NCBI RefSeq assembly: GCF_900199705.1
Contig: NZ_LT904908.1
Location: 984,530-1,048,529, forward strand
DNA: 64,000 nt
From: Collinsella provencensis
GTDB taxonomy: Bacteria; Actinomycetota; Coriobacteriia; Coriobacteriales; Coriobacteriaceae
Direction: 5' to 3'
Under the pieces are notes generated by a model that saw nothing but the letters and a program-made list of their open reading frames with translations, was not told the DNA's origin and did not search any database. A program made the translations under genes and the position numbers. Below, in pieces: positions 34,829-46,990 of the stretch (position 1 is its first letter; each line of letters opens with the position of its first letter).

Positions 34829-37402
34829 TTACACGATGCGGAACGAACCCTCGGTGTCCACATCGAGCATAACCGTGTCGCCCTCGCGCACCGTGCCGTC
34901 GATGATGGCGCGCGCGATGACGTCAACCACCTCGCGCTGGACCAGGCGCTTGAGCGGACGCGCGCCGTACACCGGATCCAGGCCGCCCACGGCAAGCATC
35001 TGCTTCGCGGCGGGCGTGATCTCGAGCGTCATGCGCTCCTTGGCCAAACGCGCGCGAACGTCCTTCAGCTGGATGTCCACGATCTTCTCGATTTGCGCCA
35101 TGCCGAGCGGATGGAACACCACGATGTCGTCGATGCGGTTGAGGAACTCCGGGCGGAACGTGTGGCTCATCGCCTCGTCGACCTGACGGCGCATCTCCGC
35201 ATCGTCCTTGCCTGCGAGCTCGGCAATCGCGCTCGAACCCACGTTGCTCGTCATGATGACGATCGCATTCTTGAAGCTCACTTGGCGACCCTGACCGTCG
35301 GTCAGACGACCGTCGTCAAGCACTTGTAGCAGTACATTGAAGACGTCAGGATGTGCCTTTTCCATCTCGTCGAGCAAAATCACGCTGTACGGGCGACGAC
35401 GCACAGCCTCGGTGAGCTGGCCGCCCTCGTCATAGCCCACGTATCCCGGGGGCGCGCCGATGAGACGCTGGACGCTGAACTTCTCCATGTACTCGGACAT
35501 ATCGATGCGCACGAGCGCGCGCTCGTCGTCAAACAGGCACTCGGCAAGTGCCTTGGCGAGCTCGGTCTTGCCCACGCCGGTGGGTCCGAGGAAGAAGAAA
35601 CTACCGATAGGACGGTTGGGGTCGGCCAAGCCGGCACGCGAGCGACGCACTGCCGCCGCGACCGCGGATACCGCCTCGTCCTGGCCGATAACGCGCTTGT
35701 GCAGCTCATCCTCGAGACCCTTGAGCTTCTCGAGTTCGCCCTGCATCATCTTAGACACGGGCACGCCCGTCCACGCGCTCACAACCTCGGCGATCTCGTC
35801 GGACGTGACCTCCTCCTTGAGTGCGCCCTCGCCTTCCTTTTGCTCGGCGAGCTGGGCCTCGCCCTGGGCAACCTGCTGCTCAAGGCTCGGGATGGTCGCA
35901 AAGCGCAGCTCAGACGCACGGGCAAGATCGCCGTCGCGCGTAGCACGCTCCTCCTCACTGCGAGCCTCATCGAGCTGGGCCTTGAGCTCCTGCACGCGAT
36001 CGATGGCGTTCTTCTGGTTGAGCCAACCCGCCTTTGCCACGTTGAGGCGCTCCTGCACCTCGGCAATCTCCTGGCGCAGCGCCTCCAAGCGCTCGGCAGA
36101 CGCCTCGTCCGTCTCCTTCATGAGCGCCTGCTCCTCGATTTGCATCTGCGTGAGCTGACGCGTAATGGCGTCGATCTCAACCGGCATGGAATCGAGCTCC
36201 ATGCGCAGGCGGCTCGCAGCCTCATCGACCAGGTCGATGGCCTTATCGGGCAGGAAGCGGTCGGCGATGTAGCGATCGGACAGGTCGGCGGCGGCAACGA
36301 GCGCCGCGTCGGCGATGCGCACGCCGTGGAAGATCTCGTACTTCTCTTTGATACCGCGCAGGATGGAAATGGTGTCCTCCACGCTCGGCTCCCCCACCAG
36401 CACCTGCTGGAAACGACGGGCGAGCGCGGCGTCCTTCTCGATGTACTTACGGTACTCGTCAAGCGTGGTCGCACCGATGGCGTGCAGGTCACCGCGGGCG
36501 AGGGCGGGCTTCAAGATGTTGCCCGCGTCCATGGAGCCCTCGGTGGCACCGGCGCCCACGATGGTGTGCAGCTCGTCGATGAAGAGAATGACCTTGCCCT
36601 CGGCCTTTTCGACCTCTTTGAGCACCGCCTTGAGACGATCCTCGAACTCGCCGCGGTACTTGGCGCCCGCCACGAGCGCACTCATATCGAGCTCGATGAG
36701 ATCGCGGTCGCGCAGCGTGCTGGGCACGTCGCCGGCAACGATACGCTGGGCGATGCCTTCCACGATGGCGGTCTTGCCCACGCCCGGCTCACCGATGAGC
36801 ACGGGGTTGTTCTTGGTGCGGCGCGAGAGCACCTGAATGGTGCGGCGAATCTCGTCCGTGCGACCGATCACCGGATCGAGCTTGCCTGCACGGGCCAAGT
36901 CGCAAATGTTGCGCCCGTACTGCTCAAGTGCTTCGAACTCGGTTTTTGCATCCGCGCTGGTAACGCGGTCGTCGCCGCGCAACTCGGTATACACCGACTC
37001 GATGCGCTCACGCGTCACGCCCGCGTTTGCGAGGATAGTCCCCGCCTCTCCCTTGTCCTCGGCAAGAGCCATCAGCAGGTGCTCGGTGACCACGAAGTTG
37101 TCGTCCATCTTGGACGCCTTCTTCTCGGCACGCTCAAGCACGCGCGTCAGGTCGTTAGATAGCTGCTGCTGAGCGCCCTCGACCTTGGGAGCGCGCTCGA
37201 TAGCCTGCCTCGTTGCGGCCGTCAGCTGCTTGGGGTCGGCTCCGATGCGCTCGATGATCACGGAAATGTTACGCTCACCGCTGGTGAGCAGGGCGGCCAG
37301 CAGGTGGACGGGCTCCACCGCTGCGGCCTGGGCGTCAGACGCGATACCAATGGCGTTTTGCAGCGCCTCGCGTGACGTCATGGCCAGTTTGTCGATTCTC
37401 AT
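34829..37402 (-). CDS. clpB: ATP-dependent chaperone ClpB
   Basis: 857-residue hexameric disaggregase that works with DnaK. N-terminal repeat domain (~1-145), AAA1 with Walker [10 protein letters not shown] and Walker [10 protein letters not shown], the coiled-coil middle domain (~400-520, rich in Glu/Arg/Gln), AAA2 with [14 protein letters not shown] and [13 protein letters not shown], and the C-terminal small domain. The start at 37402 ([14 protein letters not shown]) follows AGAGGTGG. It shares a 36-bp upstream element with dnaK, so it is probably in the same heat-shock regulon. Confidence 0.97.
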   Translation of the reverse strand: MRIDKLAMTSREALQNAIGIASDAQAAAVEPVHLLAALLTSGERNISVIIERIGADPKQLTAATRQAIERAPKVEGAQQQLSNDLTRVLERAEKKASKMDDNFVVTEHLLMALAEDKGEAGTILANAGVTRERIESVYTELRGDDRVTSADAKTEFEALEQYGRNICDLARAGKLDPVIGRTDEIRRTIQVLSRRTKNNPVLIGEPGVGKTAIVEGIAQRIVAGDVPSTLRDRDLIELDMSALVAGAKYRGEFEDRLKAVLKEVEKAEGKVILFIDELHTIVGAGATEGSMDAGNILKPALARGDLHAIGATTLDEYRKYIEKDAALARRFQQVLVGEPSVEDTISILRGIKEKYEIFHGVRIADAALVAAADLSDRYIADRFLPDKAIDLVDEAASRLRMELDSMPVEIDAITRQLTQMQIEEQALMKETDEASAERLEALRQEIAEVQERLNVAKAGWLNQKNAIDRVQELKAQLDEARSEEERATRDGDLARASELRFATIPSLEQQVAQGEAQLAEQKEGEGALKEEVTSDEIAEVVSAWTGVPVSKMMQGELEKLKGLEDELHKRVIGQDEAVSAVAAAVRRSRAGLADPNRPIGSFFFLGPTGVGKTELAKALAECLFDDERALVRIDMSEYMEKFSVQRLIGAPPGYVGYDEGGQLTEAVRRRPYSVILLDEMEKAHPDVFNVLLQVLDDGRLTDGQGRQVSFKNAIVIMTSNVGSSAIAELAGKDDAEMRRQVDEAMSHTFRPEFLNRIDDIVVFHPLGMAQIEKIVDIQLKDVRARLAKERMTLEITPAAKQMLAVGGLDPVYGARPLKRLVQREVVDVIARAIIDGTVREGDTVMLDVDTEGSFRIV

Positions 37403-37543
37403 AGGTGTTCCACCTCTCTCGTTTCGGATGCTCACTCGCAGGAACGCTCCCGCAAAACTGCGCGCTTACACCCGAGCGGCCACCCTACGGGGCGGCCGAC
37501 ATGGTTTACTCAAAAGGTATTGTTGCCGATAATCGACAGCTTT

Positions 37544-37579
37544 ATACAAAATCTAAGTCTCTCTATATAAGATTTTCTG
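37544..37579. promoter_or_regulatory. Putative heat-shock operator upstream of clpB
   Basis: 36-bp element nearly identical to one upstream of dnaK (57304-57339). On the minus strand it contains AAAATCTTA and TTAGATTTT, an inverted repeat with an 11-bp spacer, followed by TATAAA as a -10-like hexamer. HspR is encoded in this window and is the likely ligand, although the sequence does not match the classical HAIR consensus (CTTGAGT-N7-ACTCAAG). Confidence 0.65.
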
Positions 37580-37799
37580 AGTAATCGGATTGAGGGACAA
37601 GAAGCTACCCACGAAGCGTACGCGCAAAGCGCGCAGCAGCAAGCACCAGAAGCGCAGCACTCGCGCCCAGGATCGGCTCACAAGACACAATGTGTATCCG
37701 TTGCTGGACGGCTAACATGCAAAATAACGACACGACGGTTCGAAACGGAAGCCGGAAATGAACTCGCCCCCTCATTTTTTCGCGGAATCGGGCCCAAAA

Positions 37800-37994
37800 T
37801 GGCAACTTTTGCCAGATTGTAGGGCCCCGACAACTGGACAAGGGCGAAAAGCGGAACACACGCGAATCCAGACAATGCATCGAATCGCGGCGACCTGCAG
37901 TTTCGCCGAATCGAAATCGAGCGAAACGGCGCGAACGCGCACGGAGACATCCTCGGGATGAACGTCAGACCTTATAATCTGACAAAAGTTGCCA
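37800..37994. repeat. MITE-like element, copy B (195 bp)
   Basis: Left end TGGCAACTTTTGCCAGATTG; right end is its near-complement ending AAAAGTTGCCA. Same length, end structure and internal blocks as copy A at 17375, with the same left flank (TTTTTTCGC, then GGGCCC). No ORF inside. Confidence 0.85.
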
Positions 37995-38136
37995 GAAAAC
38001 CTGGTTCATGGGTAAAATACGCGCCCGGACAACGCGGGCCGGCGTTAACACGTCCGTTTGCAGATACAGAGTTGAATCGGACACGCATTCTGTCCAACAA
38101 GCCCCAGAATCACGCAAGCCCTTTGTCCAACGACAA

Positions 38137-38163
38137 AACGAGAGGGCACAATTAAGGGCCCTC
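38137..38163 (-). terminator. Terminator after the beta-glucoside PTS operon
   Basis: Minus-strand GAGGGC/GCCCTC stem with a 10-nt loop, followed by TCGTTTTGT, 18 bp past the last GH1 gene. Confidence 0.7.
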
Positions 38164-38180
38164 CCGTACTTGCGTTTCCG

Positions 38181-41098
<2,918 letters not shown>

Positions 41099-41434
41099 CT
41101 ATCCCTCCCTGCCCGCGCGCAGTGCGCGATACATTTTAATCATGTTCGTCACCATGTTGACCTCGCTGTTAATGGTCATCAGCGTATCCTGAGCATGGGT
41201 GAACAGCAGAGTCGTGTTGAGGATATCAGTCTCGATCGACTCCTGAATCATGTCGGTCTGGATAACGTGTGCCCTCGCGATCTCCTTTTTGGCATCGCGC
41301 AACTTGACGTCCACGTCATCGTCCGTTGCGCCTGAGGTCAGCATGTCGATAACCTCGTTGAGCATCTCGCGGCAATCGCCGGCGCTCAGAATAATCTGCA
41401 TCGCCGCCTGATTGAGCTCATCTGCACTGTGCAT
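41099..41434 (-). CDS. PTS lactose/cellobiose-type EIIA
   Basis: 111-residue trimeric helical IIA component. The phosphorylated His lies in KKEIARAHVIQTDMIQ, and the family C-terminal FTHAQDTLMTINSEV is present. Accepts phosphate from HPr and passes it to IIB. AGGAGG precedes the start. Fourth gene of the operon HPr-IIB-IIC-IIA-GH1-GH1. Confidence 0.93.
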   Translation of the reverse strand: MHSADELNQAAMQIILSAGDCREMLNEVIDMLTSGATDDDVDVKLRDAKKEIARAHVIQTDMIQESIETDILNTTLLFTHAQDTLMTINSEVNMVTNMIKMYRALRAGREG

Positions 41435-41506
41435 CTTTCAACCTCCTGAATTAGAAGGCCAGCGCCCTGTCGGACAGGAGCGCCGGCCATTGACGTCCGG
41501 ATAGGA

Positions 41507-42811
41507 TTATGCCTCTTCGATGGCGGCACGCTTTGCCTTGCGAGCGGCCTTCTTGGCGGCAAGCGCTTCCTTCTCCTCGCGTTCCGCCTCTTCCTCTGCC
41601 AAGCACTGCTTGTCATACACCTTGAAGAAGGGGTAGTAGACCACAAAGCTAAGGGCAAAGATCACCAGGAAGAGCAGCACGCCGCGAATTCCGCCAACAG
41701 CGAACGCGGGGATGAAGTCGGGCAGGTACCAGAACGAGAAGAGCATCGTCGGGCACGGAACCAGGCCAAAGTGAAGCGCAATCCACGTAATGGCCGGGCC
41801 AGCGAAACCGATAATCCACATCGGAACCATGAGCAGCGGGTTAAAGGCAATCGGGGCACCGAAAACCAAGGGCTCGTTGATATTGCACAGAGACGGGATA
41901 ATGGTCGTGCGGCCGATGACTTTGAGCTTCTGAGACTTGGCGAAGAAGAGCATCAGAATGCCGAGAGCGAGCGTGCAGCCGCCACCGCCGATGCACCAAT
42001 AGTACGAGGAGCCATAGGCGCTCACCATGGTCGCCACCTGACCGGCGGCAACGGCTGCCTGGTTGACGTCGAGAGCGTTCATGATAATGGCCACCTCAAT
42101 GGGATACAGGACCCATGTGGAGATACCGAAGGTGTACAGGAACGCGTACTCAAAGCCAAAGAACAGCGTATAACCCAAGAAGCTGTCACCAACGGCAATT
42201 ACCGGGCTGAAGATCGTATAGATGACGTCGGAAATGTTGATGCCAAGCTGGAAGGTGAACAGCCAACCACAGGCGATGATGATCAGAATCGGAATGAGCG
42301 TATCAAACCAAACGGTGATGAAGTCGGGGAGGGCGGTGTCCTCCTTGAAGAAGGAGTGCTTGGCAAACGCGTTCATAACAAAGCCCGTGAAAAGGCCTGC
42401 CATAAGAGCGGCGATCATGCCGCCGTTGCCCAGGGAGGACAGCGAGAACTCGATGGTCCACGCGTCCGCATCGATGACCGGGCCGCAAATAATCAGATAA
42501 AGAGCAATGCCGGCAAGTCCAGCTTCCTTCTTAGTCTTGTTGTTGCGCTTCTTCTCCATGATGAGGAAAGGAACAAGATAAGAAAGGAAAATAGAAAGCA
42601 GACCGATTGAGAAGGTGTTGAGCGGAGAGAAATCCGGGAACCCAGGGACGAGCTCGCCGAAAGCGGTAAGCACAGTAACGAACGAGCCGATGAAAATCAT
42701 GGGCATCGCCGTGAGAATTGCCTGTTGAACTGCGGCGATCCACGGATTGTGGGCCAACTTGTTCATCTTGGGTGCGAAGGATTCTTCCATCCACGCCATA
42801 AACTTTTCCAT
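41507..42811 (-). CDS. PTS cellobiose-type EIIC permease
   Basis: 434-residue membrane component with about ten helices (AILTAMPMIFIGSFVTVLTAFGEL at the N-terminus). The conserved region ICNINEPLVFGAPIAFNPLLMVP shows the INEP(L/I)-F substrate-site motif of the lactose/cellobiose family. The last ~30 residues are a charged cytoplasmic tail (EEEAEREEKEALAAKKAARK). Imports and phosphorylates a beta-glucoside; identity unknown. Confidence 0.94.
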   Translation of the reverse strand: MEKFMAWMEESFAPKMNKLAHNPWIAAVQQAILTAMPMIFIGSFVTVLTAFGELVPGFPDFSPLNTFSIGLLSIFLSYLVPFLIMEKKRNNKTKKEAGLAGIALYLIICGPVIDADAWTIEFSLSSLGNGGMIAALMAGLFTGFVMNAFAKHSFFKEDTALPDFITVWFDTLIPILIIIACGWLFTFQLGINISDVIYTIFSPVIAVGDSFLGYTLFFGFEYAFLYTFGISTWVLYPIEVAIIMNALDVNQAAVAAGQVATMVSAYGSSYYWCIGGGGCTLALGILMLFFAKSQKLKVIGRTTIIPSLCNINEPLVFGAPIAFNPLLMVPMWIIGFAGPAITWIALHFGLVPCPTMLFSFWYLPDFIPAFAVGGIRGVLLFLVIFALSFVVYYPFFKVYDKQCLAEEEAEREEKEALAAKKAARKAKRAAIEEA

Positions 42812-42850
42812 TAGGTACTCCCTAATCTAGTTGGTTCATCTAGACGAGAA

Positions 42851-43162
42851 CTATTTCATCTCTTCAAGGGCAAGGTCCAAAATGACGTCGCCATCCATAT
42901 CCCCATAGGCTTTCTTGGGAATCATTGCGATGGGAACGTCATACTCATCGACGAGCTCTTCAAGATCATCCATGAGGTAACTGAGGTGTGGGGCGATCAG
43001 GATAACGTCAACGTCCTCGATGTAATCCTCGATAACCGAATCAGAACGGGCAATTACATTGACCTCGATTCCGCGCGCCTTCGCTGCCTGTCGAATGTTC
43101 TTTGCCATAAAACCGCTGCTTGCTCCTGTTGAACAGCAGAGAAAAATAGTCTTATCTGCCAT
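42851..43162 (-). CDS. PTS lactose/cellobiose-type EIIB
   Basis: 103-residue IIB with the phospho-Cys near the N-terminus (IFLCCSTGASSGFMAKNI). The rest fits the flavodoxin-like fold (VDVILIAPHLSYLMDDLEEL). The Cys loop CSTGASS replaces the more usual C(S/A)AGMSTS. The start at 43162 follows GAAGGT. Forty bases upstream of IIC. Confidence 0.92.
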   Translation of the reverse strand: MADKTIFLCCSTGASSGFMAKNIRQAAKARGIEVNVIARSDSVIEDYIEDVDVILIAPHLSYLMDDLEELVDEYDVPIAMIPKKAYGDMDGDVILDLALEEMK

Positions 43163-43252
43163 TTCGACCTTCTTTCTCAATATCTCGAGCGTCTGAGGTG
43201 AATATGCAAAATCCGCACTCGCTCGGCGTTTCGCCCACGAGCCCGGCGCGGC

Positions 43253-43516
43253 CTAGAGCTCTGCGTTGCAGAACTCCCGCAGGGCCGTGGCATCTTGTCC
43301 CTCGCGCTCGCCGGAAACCGTGAACACGGCAATATCGCCCGAACGAACCCCCAGCGACATGACGGCGAGCATGCTTTTCGCATCCGCGTCCTTTTCGCCT
43401 CCCGACTTTTTCACGCGGACATCAGATTCCAAAGATGCCGCCATACGCGAGAGGTTTGCCGCTGGACGTGCGTGCAGTCCAACGGGGTCGGTAATCGTGT
43501 ACTCAAAAACCTGCAT
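43253..43516 (-). CDS. HPr-like phosphocarrier, operon-dedicated
   Basis: 87-residue HPr fold with the active His in DPVGLHARPAANLSRMA and a regulatory-type Ser in AKSMLAVMSLG. First gene of the beta-glucoside PTS operon, so it is a dedicated phosphocarrier or regulatory HPr for this system. Start at 43516 with GGAGGAGG. Whether it replaces the general HPr or acts as an HPr kinase/CcpA-type signal cannot be told from this window. Confidence 0.93.
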   Translation of the reverse strand: MQVFEYTITDPVGLHARPAANLSRMAASLESDVRVKKSGGEKDADAKSMLAVMSLGVRSGDIAVFTVSGEREGQDATALREFCNAEL

Positions 43517-43630
43517 CGAAACCTCCTCCCACGTGCTTTCAAACCTCAGGACCCTCACGCGAGTCCGCACTGCCCTTCCGATCGGTGGCCTTATACTCGC
43601 AAATAAGGCAGTTCGGGCTCAACGAAGGTT

Positions 43631-43698
43631 TTGCACCGCTTGCGTGCAACCAAAAAACTTAGCGTTTGCACGGGTTCGGTGCATTTTGTTGCACCGAA
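43631..43698. promoter_or_regulatory. Two palindromes in the divergent HPr/LicR promoter region
   Basis: Site 1 (43631-43649) is TTGCACCGCTTGCGTGCAA. Site 2 (43675-43698) has arms TTCGGTGCA and TGCACCGAA with a short T-rich centre. A third half-site TTTGCAC lies between them. Shared half-site TTGCAC suggests binding sites for the LicR-type activator encoded to the right; a TATACT -10-like hexamer for that gene lies at ~43728. Confidence 0.6.
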
Positions 43699-43837
43699 GA
43701 AGTGCTCTGTCGCCCTGTAAGACTCGGTATACTGGGGTTTGATACTCACCTCAGTATGGCAATCGGCTCGAAGACGACTCGCTTGAAACAGCCGAACGGA
43801 CATCTTGTAGCGAGACCTCAGCGAAACGGATACGGTC

Positions 43838-45766
43838 ATGTTGAACGAAAAGGAACTGCAACTCCTTCAGCAGCTCGCACAAAGCACAGCCCCGGTGACA
43901 GCGCGCGAATTGTCCGCCAAACTCGGCATCTCCATCCGTACGGTTGAGTCCTACATCCAACGCATCAATTGTGAGAATCCCGAAACTGTAAGCTCCAGCC
44001 AGCGTGGATATCGCGCTGACGCCAAAGCCGCCAAAGAGCTGCTTGATCAACAGGGCATCCCCGGCGACGTCCCCCAAACCAACGAAGAACGTGTGGCATA
44101 TCTGTTGCATCTTATGCTTGCTGCGCCCGAAGCGCTTGACACGTTCGATGTTTGCGAGCACTTGTACGTGAGCTATTCCACGGTGAAGAACGTCATCGCC
44201 GATATCCGCAAGAAAATCGCCCCGCTTCACCTGGAGCTCAAAATGGAGAACAACCAGCTCCTTCTCGTTGGCAGCGAGCGTGACAAACGCCGCCTGCTGT
44301 CCGATCTTCTGTACAACGAAACGGCCATGGGATTCCTCGATCTCACGATAATTCAGCATGCATTCCCAGACATCGATGTTCCCCGTATCGAGGTATGCAT
44401 TCGCGAAGCGCTGGACGAAAACCAATGCTTCGCGAACGACTATTCTCTCGTCAACCTCATTCTGCATATTGCTATCACCATCGACCGCATCCGCAACGGC
44501 AGAGGCCAAGTCGATTCTCCATCAACTCAAATGCTCGACGCTGCGATAAGCCCACAGGATCTCGAAATGGCAAGGGCGATTACGCATGCACTTGAAAGCG
44601 CTGGCGACGTCGAGTTCAACAAGACGGAGGTATCTGAGCTCGCGCTGTTGCTTGCCTCACGTACCACTATGCTCGACTATCGCATGGCAAGTCGGGACAA
44701 CATCGAGCGCTTTGTAGGAGGCGAATGCCTCGAAGTAGTCAATGAGATGATTGGGGCACTCCGGGAAAATGCCGGCATCGACCTTTCCGACCATGAGTTC
44801 TTCGTTCGCTTTGCATTGCATATCAAAAATCTGATCACACGGGCACGAACGGGTAGCCTGTCGAAAAATCCCTTCACAAGCCAGATAAAAAGCAGCTGCC
44901 CCCTTCTGTACGACACTGCCGTCATACAGGCCGGCATCTTGCAACGCCGGCTGAATGTGTATATCAACGACGATGAGATCGCCTATATTGCCTTTCATCT
45001 TGGAAGCACTCTTGAGACTCAAAAGCAGCTCACCAATAAAATCAAGGCGGTGCTGTTTTGCCCTTCGTACTACAACGTCGATGCGAAGATTCTGCTATTC
45101 CTTGAGCGCTATTTTGAAAATGACCTCATCGTCACCAACGTTGTGACCGACAAGGTCGATCTCGAACACCTGCATGGCGCGGACCTTCTTATAACCACAG
45201 TGCCCCTCACCTCGTACTATGGGATTCCCACACACCTGCTCGGCATCATCCCCAAAGAGTCTGACCGTGCGAACTTGCAGCATGTCGTCGACGATATCCA
45301 CCATGAGAAGCGTCGCTCTGTTCTCAAGGCACATCTTGAACGGCTCATCCTGCCCGAACTCTTTTCCGTCAATGCAACGCTCACGACACGCGACCAAGTC
45401 ATTCACTGCATGGCGGACCGGCTTATTCAGCGGGGCTATGCCAATGCCGACTTTGAGCAACAGGTCTTTGAGCGCGAGGCGCTTTCGAGCACTGCGTATG
45501 GTACCGTCGCGCTTCCCCACAGCCTCCGTCAGACCAGCCCTCGCTCTTCGATTTCGGTCATGATTTCCACGACACCCATCTTTTGGGGAGATGACAAGGT
45601 TGACCTTATCTTCCTCCTGTCGTTTAGCAAAACCGACCAAGAGGTGTTTTACGAGGTATTTGATCCGTTGGTGTCGATTCTCTCCGATCGGGAGCAGATT
45701 TCCCTACTTGCCGGCATCGATGACTATCAGCAATTCATCGCGCGGCTGTGCGAAATGATGCAGTAG
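43838..45766 (+). CDS. LicR/MtlR-type PRD transcriptional activator
   Basis: 642-residue PTS-controlled regulator. Order: HTH (~1-60, TARELSAKLGISIRTVESYIQRIN), second HTH/Mga-like (~85-150, VCEHLYVSYSTVKNVIADI), PRD1 (~170-270), PRD2 (~280-390, LHIKNLITRA; YIAFHLGSTLE), a IIB-like domain with Cys (AVLFCPSYYN) and a IIA-like C-terminus with TVALPHSLRQTSP. Phosphorylation of PRD His residues by HPr and by the cognate EII should switch activity. Divergent from the HPr-IIB-IIC-IIA-GH1-GH1 operon, its likely target. Confidence 0.93.
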   Translation: MLNEKELQLLQQLAQSTAPVTARELSAKLGISIRTVESYIQRINCENPETVSSSQRGYRADAKAAKELLDQQGIPGDVPQTNEERVAYLLHLMLAAPEALDTFDVCEHLYVSYSTVKNVIADIRKKIAPLHLELKMENNQLLLVGSERDKRRLLSDLLYNETAMGFLDLTIIQHAFPDIDVPRIEVCIREALDENQCFANDYSLVNLILHIAITIDRIRNGRGQVDSPSTQMLDAAISPQDLEMARAITHALESAGDVEFNKTEVSELALLLASRTTMLDYRMASRDNIERFVGGECLEVVNEMIGALRENAGIDLSDHEFFVRFALHIKNLITRARTGSLSKNPFTSQIKSSCPLLYDTAVIQAGILQRRLNVYINDDEIAYIAFHLGSTLETQKQLTNKIKAVLFCPSYYNVDAKILLFLERYFENDLIVTNVVTDKVDLEHLHGADLLITTVPLTSYYGIPTHLLGIIPKESDRANLQHVVDDIHHEKRRSVLKAHLERLILPELFSVNATLTTRDQVIHCMADRLIQRGYANADFEQQVFEREALSSTAYGTVALPHSLRQTSPRSSISVMISTTPIFWGDDKVDLIFLLSFSKTDQEVFYEVFDPLVSILSDREQISLLAGIDDYQQFIARLCEMMQ

Positions 45767-45796
45767 GTGGGGCAAGCAGCTGTCGTATGGTCAAAT

Positions 45797-45924
45797 TTGA
45801 ACCTGAACATGTTGCACGTCCAGTTTGATTCATTGCAGATTTGAGACCGGACGAATGTTGCAAACCGCAGACTGAAACCAGACCATTGCGACGCATCCAG
45901 AGTTGAAACCAGACGGTTGTTGCA
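45797..45924. repeat. Degenerate repeats TTGAAACCAGAC...TTGCA, four units
   Basis: Units begin at 45797, 45841, 45872 and 45903, each of the form (T/C)TGAAACC(A/G)GAC followed by (A/G)TTGTTGCA or a relative. Spacing is ~31-44 bp. Confidence 0.6.
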
Positions 45925-45956
45925 GAAATGGGCCTCTATTTGCAACAACGGTCTGG
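45909..45956. terminator. Long hairpin between convergent licR and pdxA genes
   Basis: CCAGACGGTTGTTGCA pairs with TGCAACAACGGTCTGG (one mismatch) around a 16-nt loop. It lies between the convergent stop codons. T-richness is weak on both strands, so termination is only likely; its arms match the neighbouring repeat motif. Confidence 0.55.
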
Positions 45957-46019
45957 CCTCAACCGCGCGCCCATTTCGGCACCGGCACCTCGATAAAGGG
46001 CGGAATCGCAATTCAGCGC

Positions 46020-46988
46020 CTATGCCAAAGCCAGGGCAATCCTCAACGCCTCAAGCAGGCTGGCTTCATCGGCCACGCCTGTCCCCGCTATGTCAAAGGC
46101 GGTCCCATGGTCAACCGACGTGCGGATCACGGGCAGACCCACCGTCATGTTGACACCCTTCTTGAAATCAAGAACCTTTAACGGGATATGACCCTGGTCA
46201 TGGTACATGGCCACCACGAGATCGTATTGTCCTTGGCTCCCCTTAAAAAAGACCGTATCCGGTGGCTCCGGACCCACCACGTCGATTCCCTCGGCCTGGC
46301 ACTCGTTGATTGCAGGAATCAGTTGCGTCTGTTCTTCGTCACCGAACAGCCCATGTTCTCCGGCGTGAGGGTTCAGCCCAGCTACTGCAATACGAGGCCT
46401 TTCGATGCCGGCCCTCTTTAAGACCTGGTCTCCCAAGCGGATGACTGTGGCAACCCGCTCTCTTGTTGCAAGGTCGCAAGCCTGTCGCAGGGATACATGA
46501 GTGCTTACATGGATTACCTTGAGCGCGTCGCTCCACAGGAGCATGGCGTAATCCTTTGCACCAGTTAAATCCGCCAAGATTTCCGTGTGCCCTGCATACA
46601 GATGCCCGCCCATGTGAAGTGCCTCTTTGTTCAAGGGGGCTGTAACCACCGCCATCACCTCGCCGGACTGCGCCGCACGCACAGCAGCCTCCAGGTAACG
46701 ATAGGCCCCATCGCCGCAGCGAGCGCTCAGTTGGCCAACGGTAAAGTCCTTCATCGTAATGGGGCAAGGATCAACAACGTTGACAACTCCATCCACACAT
46801 TGCGAAGCGGATGAAACCTTCTGAAGCGTAAGGCCCATGTTCCATTTCTCGTTATAGTGGCGAAGCACGTCAAATGCACCATATACGATGCATTGTTCCT
46901 GATATTCGGGCCGTGCCTTCATTGCCTTTAAGATAATCTCCGGCCCTACGCCCGCGGCATCCCCCATGGTAATTGCTGTCTTCGGCAT
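46020..46988 (-). CDS. PdxA-family 4-phosphohydroxythreonine-type dehydrogenase
   Basis: 322-residue NAD-dependent oxidative decarboxylase of the PdxA fold. Family segments: ITMGDAAGVGPEIILKA, VTAPLNKEALHMGG, AGHTEILADLTG (metal/substrate His), GLNPHAGEHGLFGDEE, YHDQGHIPLKVLDF, VGLPVIRTSVDHGTAFDIAGTG. Canonical PdxA makes pyridoxal precursors; PdxA2 paralogues act on 4-phospho-erythronate or threonate. No pdxJ or acid kinase is near, and it follows an amidase by two bases, so a catabolic role is more likely. Codon choice appears more AT-leaning than in flanking genes. Confidence 0.88.
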   Translation of the reverse strand: MPKTAITMGDAAGVGPEIILKAMKARPEYQEQCIVYGAFDVLRHYNEKWNMGLTLQKVSSASQCVDGVVNVVDPCPITMKDFTVGQLSARCGDGAYRYLEAAVRAAQSGEVMAVVTAPLNKEALHMGGHLYAGHTEILADLTGAKDYAMLLWSDALKVIHVSTHVSLRQACDLATRERVATVIRLGDQVLKRAGIERPRIAVAGLNPHAGEHGLFGDEEQTQLIPAINECQAEGIDVVGPEPPDTVFFKGSQGQYDLVVAMYHDQGHIPLKVLDFKKGVNMTVGLPVIRTSVDHGTAFDIAGTGVADEASLLEALRIALALA

Positions 46989-46990
46989 TG

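Larger units (their letters stand above)
37403..38132. other. Long intergenic region, clpB promoter to beta-glucoside operon end
   Basis: 730 bp holding the clpB leader and operator on the left and MITE-like copy B on the right. No credible gene seen. Confidence 0.6.
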
